Shown here in pieces: positions 39,945 through 50,263 of a stretch of DNA of 64,000 bases. Origin of the DNA: Psychrobacillus faecigallinarum (GTDB lineage Bacteria > Bacillota > Bacilli > Bacillales_A > Planococcaceae); the NCBI RefSeq assembly GCF_014836595.1, contig NZ_JACSQO010000001.1:248001-312000 (forward strand). Reading direction: 5' to 3'. Made by a program: the position numbers and the translations under genes. The notes below the pieces were generated by a model, which was given only the letters and a program-made list of their open reading frames with translations, ran no database searches and was not told the DNA's origin. Positions within the stretch are counted from its first letter, which is position 1, and every line of letters starts with the position of its first letter.

Positions 39945-41264
39945 TTATTCTATTGTGTCATTTCCAGATGATTCAGCTTCTTTTCTTCCAGGAAGAATCC
40001 AGTTTAAAACTACTCCAACGATGGCAGCTAGTGCCATTCCTTCTATACTTAATGCTTCCGTTACGATAAATTTAGCTCCACCAATACCGATTACTAAGAT
40101 AACAGATGCAATAACTAGGTTGCGACTGTTTCCAAAATCAATATTTGCTTCTACTAGCATGCGCAACCCACTAGAAGCAATAATCCCAAACAGCAGGATA
40201 GATACCCCTCCGAGAACTGCGGTAGGTATTGTTGTGATAAGCGCCATTCCTTTACCAAAGAAGGATAGCAAGATTGCAACAACTGCTGCTCCCATTATTA
40301 CGTACACACTATAAACTCGTGTAATGGCTAACACACCAATATTTTCGCCATAAGTAGTCTTTGGTGGACCACCGATTAAAGCACTTACGAATGTTCCTAA
40401 CCCATCTCCAAGAAGTGAGCGATGTAAACCAGGCTCTTTAATATAGTCTCGATTTACAACCTTCCCTAATACTAATTGATGCCCAATATGTTCAGAGATA
40501 GTAACAATGACTATAGGAACCATAATGAGCAAGATTTTAGAAGTAACTTCAAAATCATAATGAACTCCTGGTACTAAGAAATCGGGTAACGCTAGGAAGC
40601 TTGCCTCTTTAACAGGAGTAAAATCTACAATTCCAATTAGGATAGAATAGAGATATCCAACTACTAAGCCAATCAAAATTGGCATGGTACTAATAATGTT
40701 TTTAAAAAAGATAGTACAAATGATTGCTGTAAACAATGTTACAAGTGCAGCAGAAAAATGTAAGAAACTATACTCTTTTAAACCTGTGTCTACATTTGTG
40801 ATATTCATCGCCATGTCCACAGCAACTCCTGCTAATCCCAGACCAATAACCATAATTACCGGACCAACAACGATTGGTGGCAATAACTTCATAATCCACT
40901 TGTATCCACTTTTCCAAATGATCAGTGACACAATACCATATACTAAACCTACAAATACTGCTCCAATCATTGCATTACCTGGATTAATAGCTTTACCCGA
41001 TTCGCCAAGTCCATTTACTGCCAATAAAATTGGTGCTATGAAAGCAAATGAGGAACCTAAATAAGCCGGCACTTGAAATCGGGTTATCATTAAGAAAATG
41101 ATTGTTGCTATACCACTAGTCAGTAACGCGATTGCGGGACTTAACCCTACAAGCTGTGGTACTAATATTGTTGAGCCAAACATCGCAAACATATGCTGAA
41201 AACTTAGAGTGATCAGTTGTCCGCTTGTAGGTTTATCATTTACATCTAATATCGCTTTCGACAT
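39945..41264 (-). CDS. pyrP: Uracil permease
   Basis: This NCS2-family (nucleobase-cation symporter) uracil transporter has 439 residues and about 12-14 helices. It begins with GQLITLSFQHMFAMFGSTIL and LVPQLVGLSPAIALLTSG, and the NCS2 signature region ISEHIGHQLVLGKVV is near residues 258-272. It imports uracil at the plasma membrane. It follows pyrR after 23 bases, which leaves no room for the pyrR-pyrP attenuator known in B. subtilis. AAAGGTGG precedes the ATG. Confidence 0.95.
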   Translation of the reverse strand: MSKAILDVNDKPTSGQLITLSFQHMFAMFGSTILVPQLVGLSPAIALLTSGIATIIFLMITRFQVPAYLGSSFAFIAPILLAVNGLGESGKAINPGNAMIGAVFVGLVYGIVSLIIWKSGYKWIMKLLPPIVVGPVIMVIGLGLAGVAVDMAMNITNVDTGLKEYSFLHFSAALVTLFTAIICTIFFKNIISTMPILIGLVVGYLYSILIGIVDFTPVKEASFLALPDFLVPGVHYDFEVTSKILLIMVPIVIVTISEHIGHQLVLGKVVNRDYIKEPGLHRSLLGDGLGTFVSALIGGPPKTTYGENIGVLAITRVYSVYVIMGAAVVAILLSFFGKGMALITTIPTAVLGGVSILLFGIIASSGLRMLVEANIDFGNSRNLVIASVILVIGIGGAKFIVTEALSIEGMALAAIVGVVLNWILPGRKEAESSGNDTIE

Positions 41265-41287
41265 TTAAGGTCCCCACCTTTCTAGGA

Positions 41288-41890
<603 letters not shown>

Positions 41891-41964
41891 TATGTGCGCG
41901 ATAAGATATAGTGAACCTATTAATCCGCAGAATAATAGTGAGTCACTTTCACATGTACCTTCTC

Positions 41965-41978
41965 AGCCTCTCTGGACT
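41965..41978 (-). promoter_or_regulatory. PyrR-binding loop of the pyrR leader
   Basis: The minus strand reads AGTCCAGAGAGGCT, a perfect match to the PyrR anti-antiterminator loop consensus ARUCCNGNGAGGYU. It lies about 30 bases after the proposed start point and 75 bases before the terminator stem. Confidence 0.93.
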
Positions 41979-42014
41979 GTTATTAAAGGTGAAGCTATTC
42001 AATTTATTGTAATT

Positions 42015-42043
42015 AGTATAACGGACTATTCTTCTTTTGGCAA
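42015..42043 (-). promoter_or_regulatory. Sigma-A promoter of the pyr operon
   Basis: TTGCCA (42038-42043), an 18-base spacer and TATACT (42015-42020) on the minus strand, overlapping the 3' end of rluD. Transcription would start near 42008, about 30 bases before the PyrR loop, which is where pyr leaders begin. Confidence 0.6.
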
Positions 42044-42952
42044 TGATTGTTTTCGCAAGTCTTGCAACAAATCTGTAAAGTCCTCTGGTAGCGGATAAGA
42101 AAATTCTAAATACTCCCCTGTTCTTGGCTGTATGAAACCGAGAACTCCTGCATGTAGAACTTGACCATTAAAATCTATAGTCTTCTTCGGTCCATATTTA
42201 GGATCTCCTGCTAATGGATAACCGATATACTTCATATGAACACGAATTTGATGCGTTCTTCCAGTTTCCAACTGACATTCCACTAAAGTGAATTTGTTAA
42301 AACGTTCTAAAACACGGAAATGTGTTACAGCATGCTTACCGTTATCCACAACCGCCATGTTTTGACGCTCTTTTTTATCACGAGCAATCGGCGCATCAAT
42401 TGTTCCTTTATCATGCGCGATATGTCCATGAACAAGTGCAGTGTATTTACGAGTAACTGTTTTCTTTACTAGCTGATCAACTAACGAAACATGGGCAACA
42501 TCGTTTTTAGCAACCATTAGAAGGCCAGTTGTATCTTTATCAATACGATGGACAATTCCTGGGCGTAAAACTCCATTGATACCTGAAAGGTCCTTAATTT
42601 GATGCATTAGACCATTAACGAGCGTACCACTTAGATGGCCAGGAGCAGGATGAACAACCATACCTCGTGGCTTGTACACTACCACTACATCCTCGTCTTC
42701 ATAAACGATTTCAAGATTCAAGTTTTCTGCAACTATATCTAGCTCAACCGCTTCTGGTGGAGTTACTACAATTACATCGCCCTCTTTTACCTTGTAGCTC
42801 GTTTTTGCGGGCTCATTGTTGACTAAAACACTACCATCTTTTATAAAATTTTGAATTTGTGTACGGGACCAATCTGTTTCAAAAGAGGCAATCGCTTTAT
42901 CAATTCTCTCTTTTTCCTGGTCCTTTTCAATAATAAACGTTAATTCTTCCAT
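42026..42952 (-). CDS. rluD: 23S rRNA pseudouridine synthase, RluD family (YlyB)
   Basis: 308 residues. The N-terminal S4 RNA-binding domain (about 12-75) is followed by the pseudouridine synthase domain with the catalytic Asp in RPGIVHRIDKDTTGLLMVAK (near 132-151) and TGRTHQIRVHMKYIGYPLAGD near 235. It pseudouridylates helix 69 of 23S rRNA in E. coli; the exact sites are not known here. The start overlaps the lspA stop by one base (TAATG), so the two are coupled as in B. subtilis. Confidence 0.95.
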   Translation of the reverse strand: MEELTFIIEKDQEKERIDKAIASFETDWSRTQIQNFIKDGSVLVNNEPAKTSYKVKEGDVIVVTPPEAVELDIVAENLNLEIVYEDEDVVVVYKPRGMVVHPAPGHLSGTLVNGLMHQIKDLSGINGVLRPGIVHRIDKDTTGLLMVAKNDVAHVSLVDQLVKKTVTRKYTALVHGHIAHDKGTIDAPIARDKKERQNMAVVDNGKHAVTHFRVLERFNKFTLVECQLETGRTHQIRVHMKYIGYPLAGDPKYGPKKTIDFNGQVLHAGVLGFIQPRTGEYLEFSYPLPEDFTDLLQDLRKQSLPKEE

Positions 42953-43428
42953 TATTTCACCTTTTTCTTTTCAGCTCGTTCTTCTCGTAGTATAAAAATA
43001 ATTACAACTACAACTCCTAATGTTAGGGCAGCATCTGCAATATTAAAAATCGGAAAATCATAGTTAACAACCGGAATGAGTACATCTACAAAATCGACTA
43101 CTTCACCTTTCCAAAGTCGATCTATAAAGTTTCCAATTGCTCCTCCTAATAAAAGCATTAATCCTACTTGAAAAAGAGGTTTCCCTTTTGCTTCCTTATG
43201 AAAGTAATAAATAATCGCAACAATCACAACTACAGTGATAACTGCAAAAAAACCTATTTGTCCTTGTAGCATACCCCATGCAGCACCACGATTACGATGT
43301 GAAAGCAGTGCAAAGTATGGGTCCCAAATCATAATTTGTTCACCAAGCGTCATATTTTTAACAACAAGCCATTTTGTCCATTGATCTAATGCAATGACAA
43401 ATGCTGCTAGTCCATAAAATTTCCACAC
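42952..43428 (-). CDS. lspA: Lipoprotein signal peptidase II
   Basis: LspA cleaves prolipoproteins at the lipobox Cys. About 158 residues with four transmembrane helices. Conserved boxes are visible: LDQWTKWLV, LGGAIGNFIDRLWKGEVVDF (catalytic Asp) and FNIADAALTLG (second Asp). I start at the GTG at 43426-43428 because GGGGGA precedes it by seven bases and the N-terminus then matches the family (MWKFYGLAAFVIALDQ). A 25-residue upstream extension looks untranslated. It precedes rluD as in other Bacillales; ylyA is missing between it and ileS. Confidence 0.94.
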   Translation of the reverse strand: MWKFYGLAAFVIALDQWTKWLVVKNMTLGEQIMIWDPYFALLSHRNRGAAWGMLQGQIGFFAVITVVVIVAIIYYFHKEAKGKPLFQVGLMLLLGGAIGNFIDRLWKGEVVDFVDVLIPVVNYDFPIFNIADAALTLGVVVVIIFILREERAEKKKVK

Positions 43429-43741
43429 ATTAATTCCCCCGATAATCAAATAAGCCTTAAAGACCTCTCTACGTTTGTTGCAGTGAATATTATATCCACC
43501 CACTAATTATTTAAAAAGATTTTTGCTGAATAATATTAAACAATCTACAATAGTTTACCATAGAAACCTATCCTACGTAAAAGAGCATCTATGATTTACA
43601 AAAGAAAAAATTAATTCTTTTATCTATTATTCAAACTTTTAGTGTAATTCATATTCATGTGATCTATCTTTCTAATCAAATGCTCTGTCTTAATTTTTTA
43701 AAAAAAGTGGCCCTATTTAGCATAGGGCCACTTTGTATATA
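43429..43741. other. Non-coding gap between ileS and lspA
   Basis: Contains the ileS terminator at 43700-43734 and presumably the lspA promoter, which I cannot place with confidence. No gene is seen; ylyA of B. subtilis is absent here. Confidence 0.5.
43700..43734 (-). terminator. Terminator of ileS
   Basis: A perfect 13-bp stem (AAAGTGGCCCTAT with its complement, 5-base loop) is followed on the minus strand by TTTT. It lies 8 bases after the ileS stop. Confidence 0.93.
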
Positions 43742-46504
43742 TTATACGTAATGTTTTTCTACTACTTCTGCACAGCGAGAGCAAAGTGTCGGGTGAGCTT
43801 CACTTTCTCCTACTGTTTCAGCAATAGTCCAGCAACGCTCACATTTTTCTCCGTCTGCTTTTTCAACTACAACGGATGAATTTTCAAGCACTAAACTGTT
43901 TGCTGGTGCTTCAGATTGAGAACCACCTAAAACAAACTTAGATACGATAAACAGTTGCGCGAAATCAATTGCGTCTGTGTCGAACAACGCTTTATATTCA
44001 TCACTAACATACAATGTTACTTTTGCTTCTAATGATTTACCAATTGTTTTCGCATTACGAGCTTCCTCTAATGCTTTTAATACATCATCACGTAATCCCA
44101 TGATTTTTTCCCATTTTGGAGCAAGTGCTTCAAATGCAGGGTAGTCAAGAGCTTCTGGCATATCTGTTAATTGAACACTTTCTTCCTTCTCATGCTCCAA
44201 ATAAGCCCAAAGCTCATCTGCTGTATGTGGAAGTATTGGCGTCAATAATTTTAATAAAGCAAGAAGTGTATCATACATTACAGTTTGCATAGCACGACGA
44301 TCTTTGTCATCTGTTCCGTAAATATACACAACGTCTTTAGCGATATCAAGATAGAATGAGCTCAATTCACCAGAAACAAAGTTATTAACAGTGTGATAAA
44401 CAGTAGCAAAATCATAACGGTCATAAGCAGCTCTTACCGTTTTGATAACCTCTTGTAATTTCATATACATATATTGGTCTACTTCACGTAAGTTCTCAAA
44501 TGCAACACGATCACTTGTTGGATTAAAGTCGCTAATATTCCCGTGTAAGAAACGAAGCGTATTACGGATTTTACGATAGACTTCTGTAACTTGTTTGATG
44601 ATTGCATCAGATACACGAACATCCGCTGTATAATCTACAGATGCAACCCATAAACGTAGAATATCAGCACCTAATTGATTCATTACTTTAGCAGGGACTA
44701 CAACATTCCCTAATGATTTACTCATTTTTCGGCCATTACCGTCTAAAATGAAGCCGTGGCTTAATAACCCTTTGTATGGAGCATGACCATACATTGCAGT
44801 GCTCGTAATTAGAGAAGAGTTAAACCATCCGCGATATTGGTCAGATCCTTCTAGATATAAATCTGCTGGGAATACTAAATCATCACGTTCCTCTAAGACA
44901 CCATGGTAGGAAGAACCAGAGTCAAACCAAACGTCCATAATATCTGTTTCTTTTGTGAAAATTCCATTTGGACTATGTGGATGTGTGAACCCTTCAGGAA
45001 GTAACTCTTTTGCTTCTCTTTCAAACCAAATATTTGAACCATACTCACGGAATAGATTTGATACATGAGAGATAGTCTCTTCTGTTAAAATTGGTTCGCC
45101 GTCCTCTGCATAAAATACTGGAATTGGCACACCCCATACACGCTGACGAGAGATACACCAATCTCCGCGATCACGAATCATATTATACAGACGAGTTTCT
45201 CCCCATGCTGGTGTAAATTTAGTATTACGGATAGACTGCAATAATTCATCTCTGAAAGCCTCAATTGATGCAAACCATTGAGGAGTTGCACGATAGATAA
45301 CAGGTTTTTTCGTACGCCAGTCATGTGGATATGAGTGAGTAAAGAATGTAAGCTTCTCTAATGCTCCTACTTTCTCTAATGCCTCAGTAATTGCTTTGTT
45401 TGCTGTATCATAGAATAGTCCTTCGAAGCCTGGTGCCTCAGCTGTCAGTACCCCACGCTCGTCAACAGGACAAAGCACATCTAGACCGTAAGCTTTTCCT
45501 ACGTAGAAGTCGTCTTCCCCGTGGCCAGGTGCTGTATGAACACAGCCAGTACCTGATTCTGTTGTAACATGCTCTCCAAGGATTATTAAAGAGTCACGGT
45601 CATATAATGGGTGCTTAGCAACTAGACGATCCAATTCTTGACCAAGAATTGTTTGTTCTATAGAGTATTCTTCCCATCCTAGCTCAGCTGCTACAGATTC
45701 TGCTAAGTCTTTTGCAATTACATATTTGTTCCCTTTTGTTAGTACTACTGCGTATTCTACTCGTGGATGTAATGAAATTGCCAAGTTTGCAGGAATGGTC
45801 CAAGGAGTAGTAGTCCAAATAATGAACTTTGTCCCTTCTTCTAAAACACCCTTGCCATCTGTTACAGCAAAGCTAACATAAATAGAAGGAGATTTTTTGT
45901 CTTGGTATTCAATCTCAGCTTCTGCAAGGGCAGATTCACTTGAAGGTGACCAATAAACAGGCTTCAATCCTTTGTAGATGTAACCTTTCTTAGCCATAGC
46001 ACCAAATACTTCAATTTGTCGCGATTCGAATTCAGGCTTTAATGTTACATAAGGATTATCCCAATCTCCACGAACGCCTAAACGTTTAAACTGTGATCGT
46101 TGGTTGTCAATTTGTTGGTATGCATAATCCTCACATAGCTTTCTAAATTCAGCCAGTGATAATTCCTTACGTTTAACACCTTTGTTAGTTAGAGCTTGTT
46201 CAATTGGTAGTCCATGTGTATCCCAACCTGGAACATAAGGAGCATGGAAGCCTGTCATCGATTTGTGACGAACAATCATGTCTTTAAGAACTTTGTTTAA
46301 AGCATGCCCAATATGAATATCACCATTCGCATACGGTGGGCCATCATGTAGAACAAAGAATGGACGCCCTTCCGTTCTTTCTAAAACTTTTTTATAAATA
46401 TCCTGTTCTTCCCATTTTGCTTGGATATCTAACTCTTTCACTGGTAGATTTCCACGCATAGGAAAATCTGTTTTTGGCATTAATAGTGTGTCTTTGTACT
46501 CCAT
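43742..46504 (-). CDS. ileS: Isoleucyl-tRNA synthetase
   Basis: 920 residues, full length for the bacterial type. The HIGH motif is in [16 protein letters not shown] (near 55-70), the editing domain runs about 190-395, KMSKS is in [13 protein letters not shown] (near 590), and a C-terminal zinc site CERCWTIAE and CSRCAEVV is near 890-915. The zinc tail and general look are the eubacterial, mupirocin-sensitive form. AAAGGAGGAAG precedes the ATG. It is controlled by the T-box leader upstream. Confidence 0.97.
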   Translation of the reverse strand: MEYKDTLLMPKTDFPMRGNLPVKELDIQAKWEEQDIYKKVLERTEGRPFFVLHDGPPYANGDIHIGHALNKVLKDMIVRHKSMTGFHAPYVPGWDTHGLPIEQALTNKGVKRKELSLAEFRKLCEDYAYQQIDNQRSQFKRLGVRGDWDNPYVTLKPEFESRQIEVFGAMAKKGYIYKGLKPVYWSPSSESALAEAEIEYQDKKSPSIYVSFAVTDGKGVLEEGTKFIIWTTTPWTIPANLAISLHPRVEYAVVLTKGNKYVIAKDLAESVAAELGWEEYSIEQTILGQELDRLVAKHPLYDRDSLIILGEHVTTESGTGCVHTAPGHGEDDFYVGKAYGLDVLCPVDERGVLTAEAPGFEGLFYDTANKAITEALEKVGALEKLTFFTHSYPHDWRTKKPVIYRATPQWFASIEAFRDELLQSIRNTKFTPAWGETRLYNMIRDRGDWCISRQRVWGVPIPVFYAEDGEPILTEETISHVSNLFREYGSNIWFEREAKELLPEGFTHPHSPNGIFTKETDIMDVWFDSGSSYHGVLEERDDLVFPADLYLEGSDQYRGWFNSSLITSTAMYGHAPYKGLLSHGFILDGNGRKMSKSLGNVVVPAKVMNQLGADILRLWVASVDYTADVRVSDAIIKQVTEVYRKIRNTLRFLHGNISDFNPTSDRVAFENLREVDQYMYMKLQEVIKTVRAAYDRYDFATVYHTVNNFVSGELSSFYLDIAKDVVYIYGTDDKDRRAMQTVMYDTLLALLKLLTPILPHTADELWAYLEHEKEESVQLTDMPEALDYPAFEALAPKWEKIMGLRDDVLKALEEARNAKTIGKSLEAKVTLYVSDEYKALFDTDAIDFAQLFIVSKFVLGGSQSEAPANSLVLENSSVVVEKADGEKCERCWTIAETVGESEAHPTLCSRCAEVVEKHYV

Positions 46505-46550
46505 TTTTCTTCCTCCTTTGTTTTTCGCAGGTGCTGGTATAATTCATGGA

Positions 46551-46800
46551 AAATAAAAAAACCCCTCATCCCAAAAGGGACGAGAAGTTATGCTCGCGGT
46601 ACCACCCTACTTGCGATCACTAAAAGTAACCGCCGCTTAGTATGTCGTAACGGGACATAATCCGAAGACACTTAAAAATTCAGTATCCTTGCTCCAAAGT
46701 GATCCACTAAAACGTTTCATTGCTTGAGCTCACACCATCCTCAAGTCGCTTTACAGAAATCATTTTTAGACGTCTTTTTCAATGCATATATATATGATAT
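46551..46800 (-). ncRNA. T-box riboswitch leader of ileS
   Basis: The conserved T-box AGGGTGGTACCGCG lies at 46595-46608. The terminator (CTCGTCCC/GGGATGAG with TTTTTTT) is at 46551-46588, and the T-box can pair alternatively with its 5' arm. Upstream parts of stem I run from about 46800, with GGTGTGAGCTCAAGC and the CACTTTGGAG segment. A likely specifier codon ATC is at 46701-46703 (GATCACTTTGG), matching isoleucine. Uncharged tRNA-Ile would stabilise the antiterminator and switch ileS on. The specifier call is inference. Confidence 0.9.
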
Positions 46801-46806
46801 GAAATT

Positions 46807-46835
46807 ATTATAGGAAATGTACGACCATCAGTCAA
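46807..46835 (-). promoter_or_regulatory. Sigma-A promoter of ileS
   Basis: TTGACT (46830-46835), 17-base spacer, TATAAT (46807-46812) on the minus strand. It begins right after divIVA and directs transcription into the T-box leader. Confidence 0.85.
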
Positions 46836-46843
46836 GAAATCTC

Positions 46844-47353
46844 TTATTCCTCTGTAGCAGAAATACGATCTACAGCTGTTGTATCTACATCATACTCCAT
46901 CAAATGATTCCAGTCATCAGTATTAATAAGATCTAGTTGTGCCTCTACAAGCATTTTAAAGCGATTTCGGAAAACTTTAGATTGTTTCTTCAATTCTTCA
47001 ATTTCTAAGGCTATTTTTCGAGCTTTGGAAAGAGCTTCGTTGACAATACGATCTGCATTTTTCTCTGCTTCTTTTACTATGAGCTTTGCTTCTTTTTGTG
47101 AGTTGCGTCTAACTTCCTCAGCAGCCTCTTGCGCAACTACAATGGACTTATGTAAGGTTTCTTCTATAGACGTGAAATGACCAACCTTTTCACTGGAGGA
47201 CTTTAATTTGAGCTCTAACTCTTTTTTTTCTTTGATAAGTATTTCTAAGTCCTTCATAATCTGATCAAGAAATTCATTTACTTCATCTTCGTTGTAACCT
47301 CTAAATCCCTTACTGAACTCCTTGTTATGTATATCAAGTGGTGTTAGTGGCAT
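46844..47353 (-). CDS. divIVA: Cell division / polarity protein DivIVA
   Basis: DivIVA binds negatively curved membrane at poles and septa and directs MinCD and the sporulation chromosome anchor. About 169 residues. The N-terminal lipid-binding domain [20 protein letters not shown] with Phe/Arg residues is followed by a long coiled coil (about 30-150). It begins at the ATG at 47351-47353 ([11 protein letters not shown]), nine bases after AAAGGAG; an ATG three codons earlier touches that site and is less likely. It stands between ylmH and ileS as in Bacillus. Confidence 0.95.
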   Translation of the reverse strand: MPLTPLDIHNKEFSKGFRGYNEDEVNEFLDQIMKDLEILIKEKKELELKLKSSSEKVGHFTSIEETLHKSIVVAQEAAEEVRRNSQKEAKLIVKEAEKNADRIVNEALSKARKIALEIEELKKQSKVFRNRFKMLVEAQLDLINTDDWNHLMEYDVDTTAVDRISATEE

Positions 47354-47447
47354 CCTATCCATCTCCTTTACATACTAATGTTCTTCCCTCTATTATACAT
47401 TTCAGACTGGTTGAATACATCTAAATTTCAAATTAAATTTAAGAAAA

Positions 47448-48236
47448 TTATTTTTTTGGCTCTATTCTACCAATTTGAAGTCTTATTTTGTCTTTTTTGG
47501 TTCTTCCCTCTATCATCAATAATTTTATGCGACCAAATCCACGAATAGAAATCATATCTAGCTCTTGTAATTCCATAGACGGTTGGTCTATTTCAGTCCA
47601 ATTGACCTTTACTTTACCACTTTGAATAAGAGAAGCAGATTTTTGTCTAGATATATTGAAAATAGAAGAAATAACAGTATCTAGCCTTAAAGAACTCACC
47701 GTGTGATTTTCTGATACCCATTCCTCGTGTTGTCTGAAATAATTGGAAGAGTCATCTACTACTTCAATATGAACCTTCACTTTCCCAATCCCAACAAAAT
47801 TCGCCCTCACATAATCTAAAACCTCTGTAGCAACAACAAACTGAATCGAGCCTTCCTCCACTCGAATGTCTCCAAATTTACTCCGGTCAATTCCTAGGGA
47901 CATCATCGAGCCAAGCACGTCTTTATGCTTTAAGGTAACAAACTTTTGAGGATATTTTACTTCAACTACAGTCATATTATAATCATCTTCTGTTGGTTCA
48001 AAATATGACGGATATAGAAGTACTCTTTTTCTTTCAGCATCTTCTAATGCTCCTGCTGCACTTGACTCAATAGAACTATATTGTCCGCGCACAGAATTTA
48101 AAATAAACTGCTGCCTAGGATCTAGAAAATCAGTTAGCCTTGGAGCATAACGATCTTCAACTTCTCGCATCATATTAGTGGTTTGTTCAATAAATGGTTG
48201 CTCTTCTTTTCTAAAATGCTGTAATAGATGTTCCAT
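47448..48236 (-). CDS. ylmH: S4-domain RNA-binding protein YlmH (RqcP2-type)
   Basis: About 262 residues. The N-terminal ylmH domain begins EHLLQHFRKEEQPFIEQ. A C-terminal S4 RNA-binding motif covers about residues 180-245 (LRLDTVISSIFNISRQKSAS, LIQSGKVKVN). YlmH is implicated in ribosome-associated quality control beside RqcH, which is also in this window. The ATG at 48234-48236 gives the family N-terminus; a longer frame up to 48317 has no site. Confidence 0.92.
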   Translation of the reverse strand: MEHLLQHFRKEEQPFIEQTTNMMREVEDRYAPRLTDFLDPRQQFILNSVRGQYSSIESSAAGALEDAERKRVLLYPSYFEPTEDDYNMTVVEVKYPQKFVTLKHKDVLGSMMSLGIDRSKFGDIRVEEGSIQFVVATEVLDYVRANFVGIGKVKVHIEVVDDSSNYFRQHEEWVSENHTVSSLRLDTVISSIFNISRQKSASLIQSGKVKVNWTEIDQPSMELQELDMISIRGFGRIKLLMIEGRTKKDKIRLQIGRIEPKK

Positions 48237-48396
48237 ACTGCTGAGACCTCGCTGAAATTTATAGTAAGAAAACACGCTAGCACCCTTGCAGGGATACTTT
48301 TCCAAAAAATAAGACATGGATCAAAGTCTTTGTTTACGCTTTAAGCACATGCTTGGCATTGGTTTTATCGATAAGAGCCACTTGCTCCTACAAAAA

Positions 48397-48416
48397 AACC
48401 TCACTAATGTGAGGTT
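48397..48416 (-). terminator. Small terminator hairpin after ylmG
   Basis: AACCTCAC and GTGAGGTT (8 bp, 4-base loop) are followed by TTTTTGTAGG. It overlaps the ylmG stop codon and separates ylmG from ylmH transcription. Confidence 0.8.
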
Positions 48417-48675
48417 AAATGAATTGACCTAAAGATAAAATTCCTCTCATAGCTATATTTAAAACAAAAATAGCTACAATCGGAGAAATATCAATCATAC
48501 CGATTGGTGGAATGATTTTGCGAAATGGCTCTAAATAGGGCTCACATATTTTCCCTAAAAACTGCCCTATTGCAGATTCACGTACATTGGGTACCCAAGA
48601 CATAAAGATATAAATAATCAATGCAAATGAGTATATTTGTACTAATTGAGCTAACAAAACTAATATTAAATCCAT
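48415..48675 (-). CDS. ylmG: YggT-family membrane protein YlmG
   Basis: 86 residues with two hydrophobic helices (about 3-22 and 65-84) and the family motif [19 protein letters not shown] near 21-39 followed by [21 protein letters not shown]. The family is linked to division and osmotic adaptation, but its biochemistry is unsettled. It lies after sepF in the conserved ylm cluster, with AGAGGAG before the ATG. Confidence 0.93.
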   Translation of the reverse strand: MDLILVLLAQLVQIYSFALIIYIFMSWVPNVRESAIGQFLGKICEPYLEPFRKIIPPIGMIDISPIVAIFVLNIAMRGILSLGQFI

Positions 48676-48692
48676 TGTAAGTAACTCCTCTA

Positions 48693-49175
48693 TTAATCTA
48701 GATCGTTATAGTAATAATCTGAAATCGAACCTGCAACTTCTACGGAATCAGGAGCACATAGGAAAATATCTGTTCCTATTCGTTGAATGTCTCCACCTAA
48801 AGCATATACTGTTCCACTTAAAAAGTCGATTATTCGGATTCCTTGTTCCTTATCGATTCGTTGCAAATTAACTATAACGGCTTTTTTATTCTTTAAATGC
48901 TCAGAAATATCTTGCGCCTCCGCATATACTCTTGGCTCGATTAAGATTACCTTAGAGGATTTTTGCATATTTTGTATACTTACAAGATTGGTTGCAGCAG
49001 TTTCCTTAGGAGCAGTATTGAATTTTCGTTCCTTAGCGTAAGACTTAGCAGGCTGTTGTTTTATTTGTTGAGGTTCTACAGGCTGCTGCTGTGGTCTTTG
49101 CTGTTGTTGTGGAACAGATGTATCTTCATCCTCTTCTAAATAGAAAAAGTTTTTTACCCAATTTTTCATACTCAT
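48693..49175 (-). CDS. sepF: Cell division protein SepF
   Basis: SepF anchors FtsZ to the membrane and shapes the septum. 160 residues: an N-terminal amphipathic helix ([15 protein letters not shown]), a Gln/Pro-rich linker (about 22-45, many Q), and the C-terminal SepF ring domain ([28 protein letters not shown] region). The start overlaps the ylmE stop (ATGA); an internal ATG two codons later is also possible. The Gln-rich linker is longer than needed and may vary between relatives. Confidence 0.94.
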   Translation of the reverse strand: MSMKNWVKNFFYLEEDEDTSVPQQQQRPQQQPVEPQQIKQQPAKSYAKERKFNTAPKETAATNLVSIQNMQKSSKVILIEPRVYAEAQDISEHLKNKKAVIVNLQRIDKEQGIRIIDFLSGTVYALGGDIQRIGTDIFLCAPDSVEVAGSISDYYYNDLD

Positions 49176-49861
49176 TCATCCTCCTTGTCTTTACCGACTA
49201 ATGCAGTTCCTATTCTTACAAATGTTGCTCCTTCTTCAATAGCAATTTCATAATCTCCAGACATACCCATAGATAATTCTGTACAAGGAGCATGAGGCTG
49301 TTGTTTTGCAGCTATTTTCGTTTGTAGCTCTTTTAAATCACGAAAAACCTGTCTTATAAGCGAATCATCATCCGTATTAGGTGCCATAGTCATAAGACCA
49401 ACAACACGTATTCGAGAATAGTCTTTAAGTTCATCAATAAATAACTCGGCTTCTTCTAAAGAAAGGCCATGCTTAGACTCTTCCTTCGAAACATTTACCT
49501 GAACAAAGCAATCTTTCACTGTGCTTGCTCTTTTTTCAATTTCGTCAGCTAAGCTTTTCCGGTCTAAAGAGTGCAAGTAATCTATCTCATTAATAACCGA
49601 TTTTACTTTTCTAGTTTGTAAAGAGCCTATGTAGTGCCATTTAACATCAGCTGAAATAGCTTCAATTTTTTTCATTAATCCTTCTGGTCGATTCTCTCCA
49701 AGATGTAAAATTTCATTTTGTATAACTTCCTCTGTCCGCTCTACAGAAACTTCTTTTGTAACTGCGATCAGAGTTACATCCTTTATATTTCGATTAGCTC
49801 GTACGCAAGATTTTTCTATATTCTTTTGGATACTGATTAAATTACTTTTCACATTTGACAT
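49172..49861 (-). CDS. ylmE: PLP homeostasis protein YlmE (YggS/PROSC family)
   Basis: About 229 residues. A TIM-barrel alanine racemase N-like fold has the PLP-binding Lys in VTLIAVTKEVS (near 29-39), the signature HLGENRPEGL, WHYIGSLQTRKV, and SMGMSGDYEIAIEEGATFVR near the end. The family buffers pyridoxal phosphate. I prefer the ATG at 49859-49861 (MSNVKSNLISIQ); a start six codons upstream lacks a site. It lies between ylmC and sepF; ylmD of B. subtilis is missing here. Confidence 0.94.
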   Translation of the reverse strand: MSNVKSNLISIQKNIEKSCVRANRNIKDVTLIAVTKEVSVERTEEVIQNEILHLGENRPEGLMKKIEAISADVKWHYIGSLQTRKVKSVINEIDYLHSLDRKSLADEIEKRASTVKDCFVQVNVSKEESKHGLSLEEAELFIDELKDYSRIRVVGLMTMAPNTDDDSLIRQVFRDLKELQTKIAAKQQPHAPCTELSMGMSGDYEIAIEEGATFVRIGTALVGKDKEDE

Positions 49862-49935
49862 ATAAAACCAACTCTTCATCTTTTGTTTTGTTCATTGTAT
49901 CAATGAAATGGCCTTTTATCAATAAAGAACAGTAC

Positions 49936-50175
49936 CTATTCTCGGTTTTTTGAAACGATTATTACATCTTTTCCAATTATTGATATATTTTGTATGTCAA
50001 TTTTTTTAGTTTCTCTTTTTTTATTAAAAAATGTGGGGTATGCCCCATTAGTTTCCACTATAAAAGAAGTTATAAAACCTGTTTCTTTGTCTATTTCAGC
50101 GTCTACTATAAACCCTAGCAATTGGCCGGAGTTTGCCTCGATGACTTCTTTTTGCTGTGCATCTGAAAATTTCAT
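49936..50175 (-). CDS. ylmC: PRC-barrel sporulation-linked protein, YlmC/YmxH family
   Basis: 79 residues, a small beta-barrel of the PRC/YlmC type (FSDAQQKEVIEANSGQLLGF and VDAEIDKETGFITSFIVE). In Bacilli YlmC belongs to a sporulation-linked class just downstream of sigG; the function is unknown. GGGAGGGAACT precedes the ATG. Confidence 0.87.
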   Translation of the reverse strand: MKFSDAQQKEVIEANSGQLLGFIVDAEIDKETGFITSFIVETNGAYPTFFNKKRETKKIDIQNISIIGKDVIIVSKNRE

Positions 50176-50214
50176 CAGTTCCCTCCCTTTTTCTTAGTAT
50201 ATTCATGAAAATAG

Positions 50215-50247
50215 AAAAAAACGCTTTTTCGAATGAAGAAAAAGCGT
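50215..50247 (-). terminator. Terminator of sigG
   Basis: ACGCTTTTTC and its complement form a 10-bp perfect stem with a 7-base loop, followed by TTTTTTT on the minus strand, just after the sigG stop. It separates sigG from ylmC. Confidence 0.9.
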
Positions 50248-50263
50248 CAATTTGTTTTTTAAG

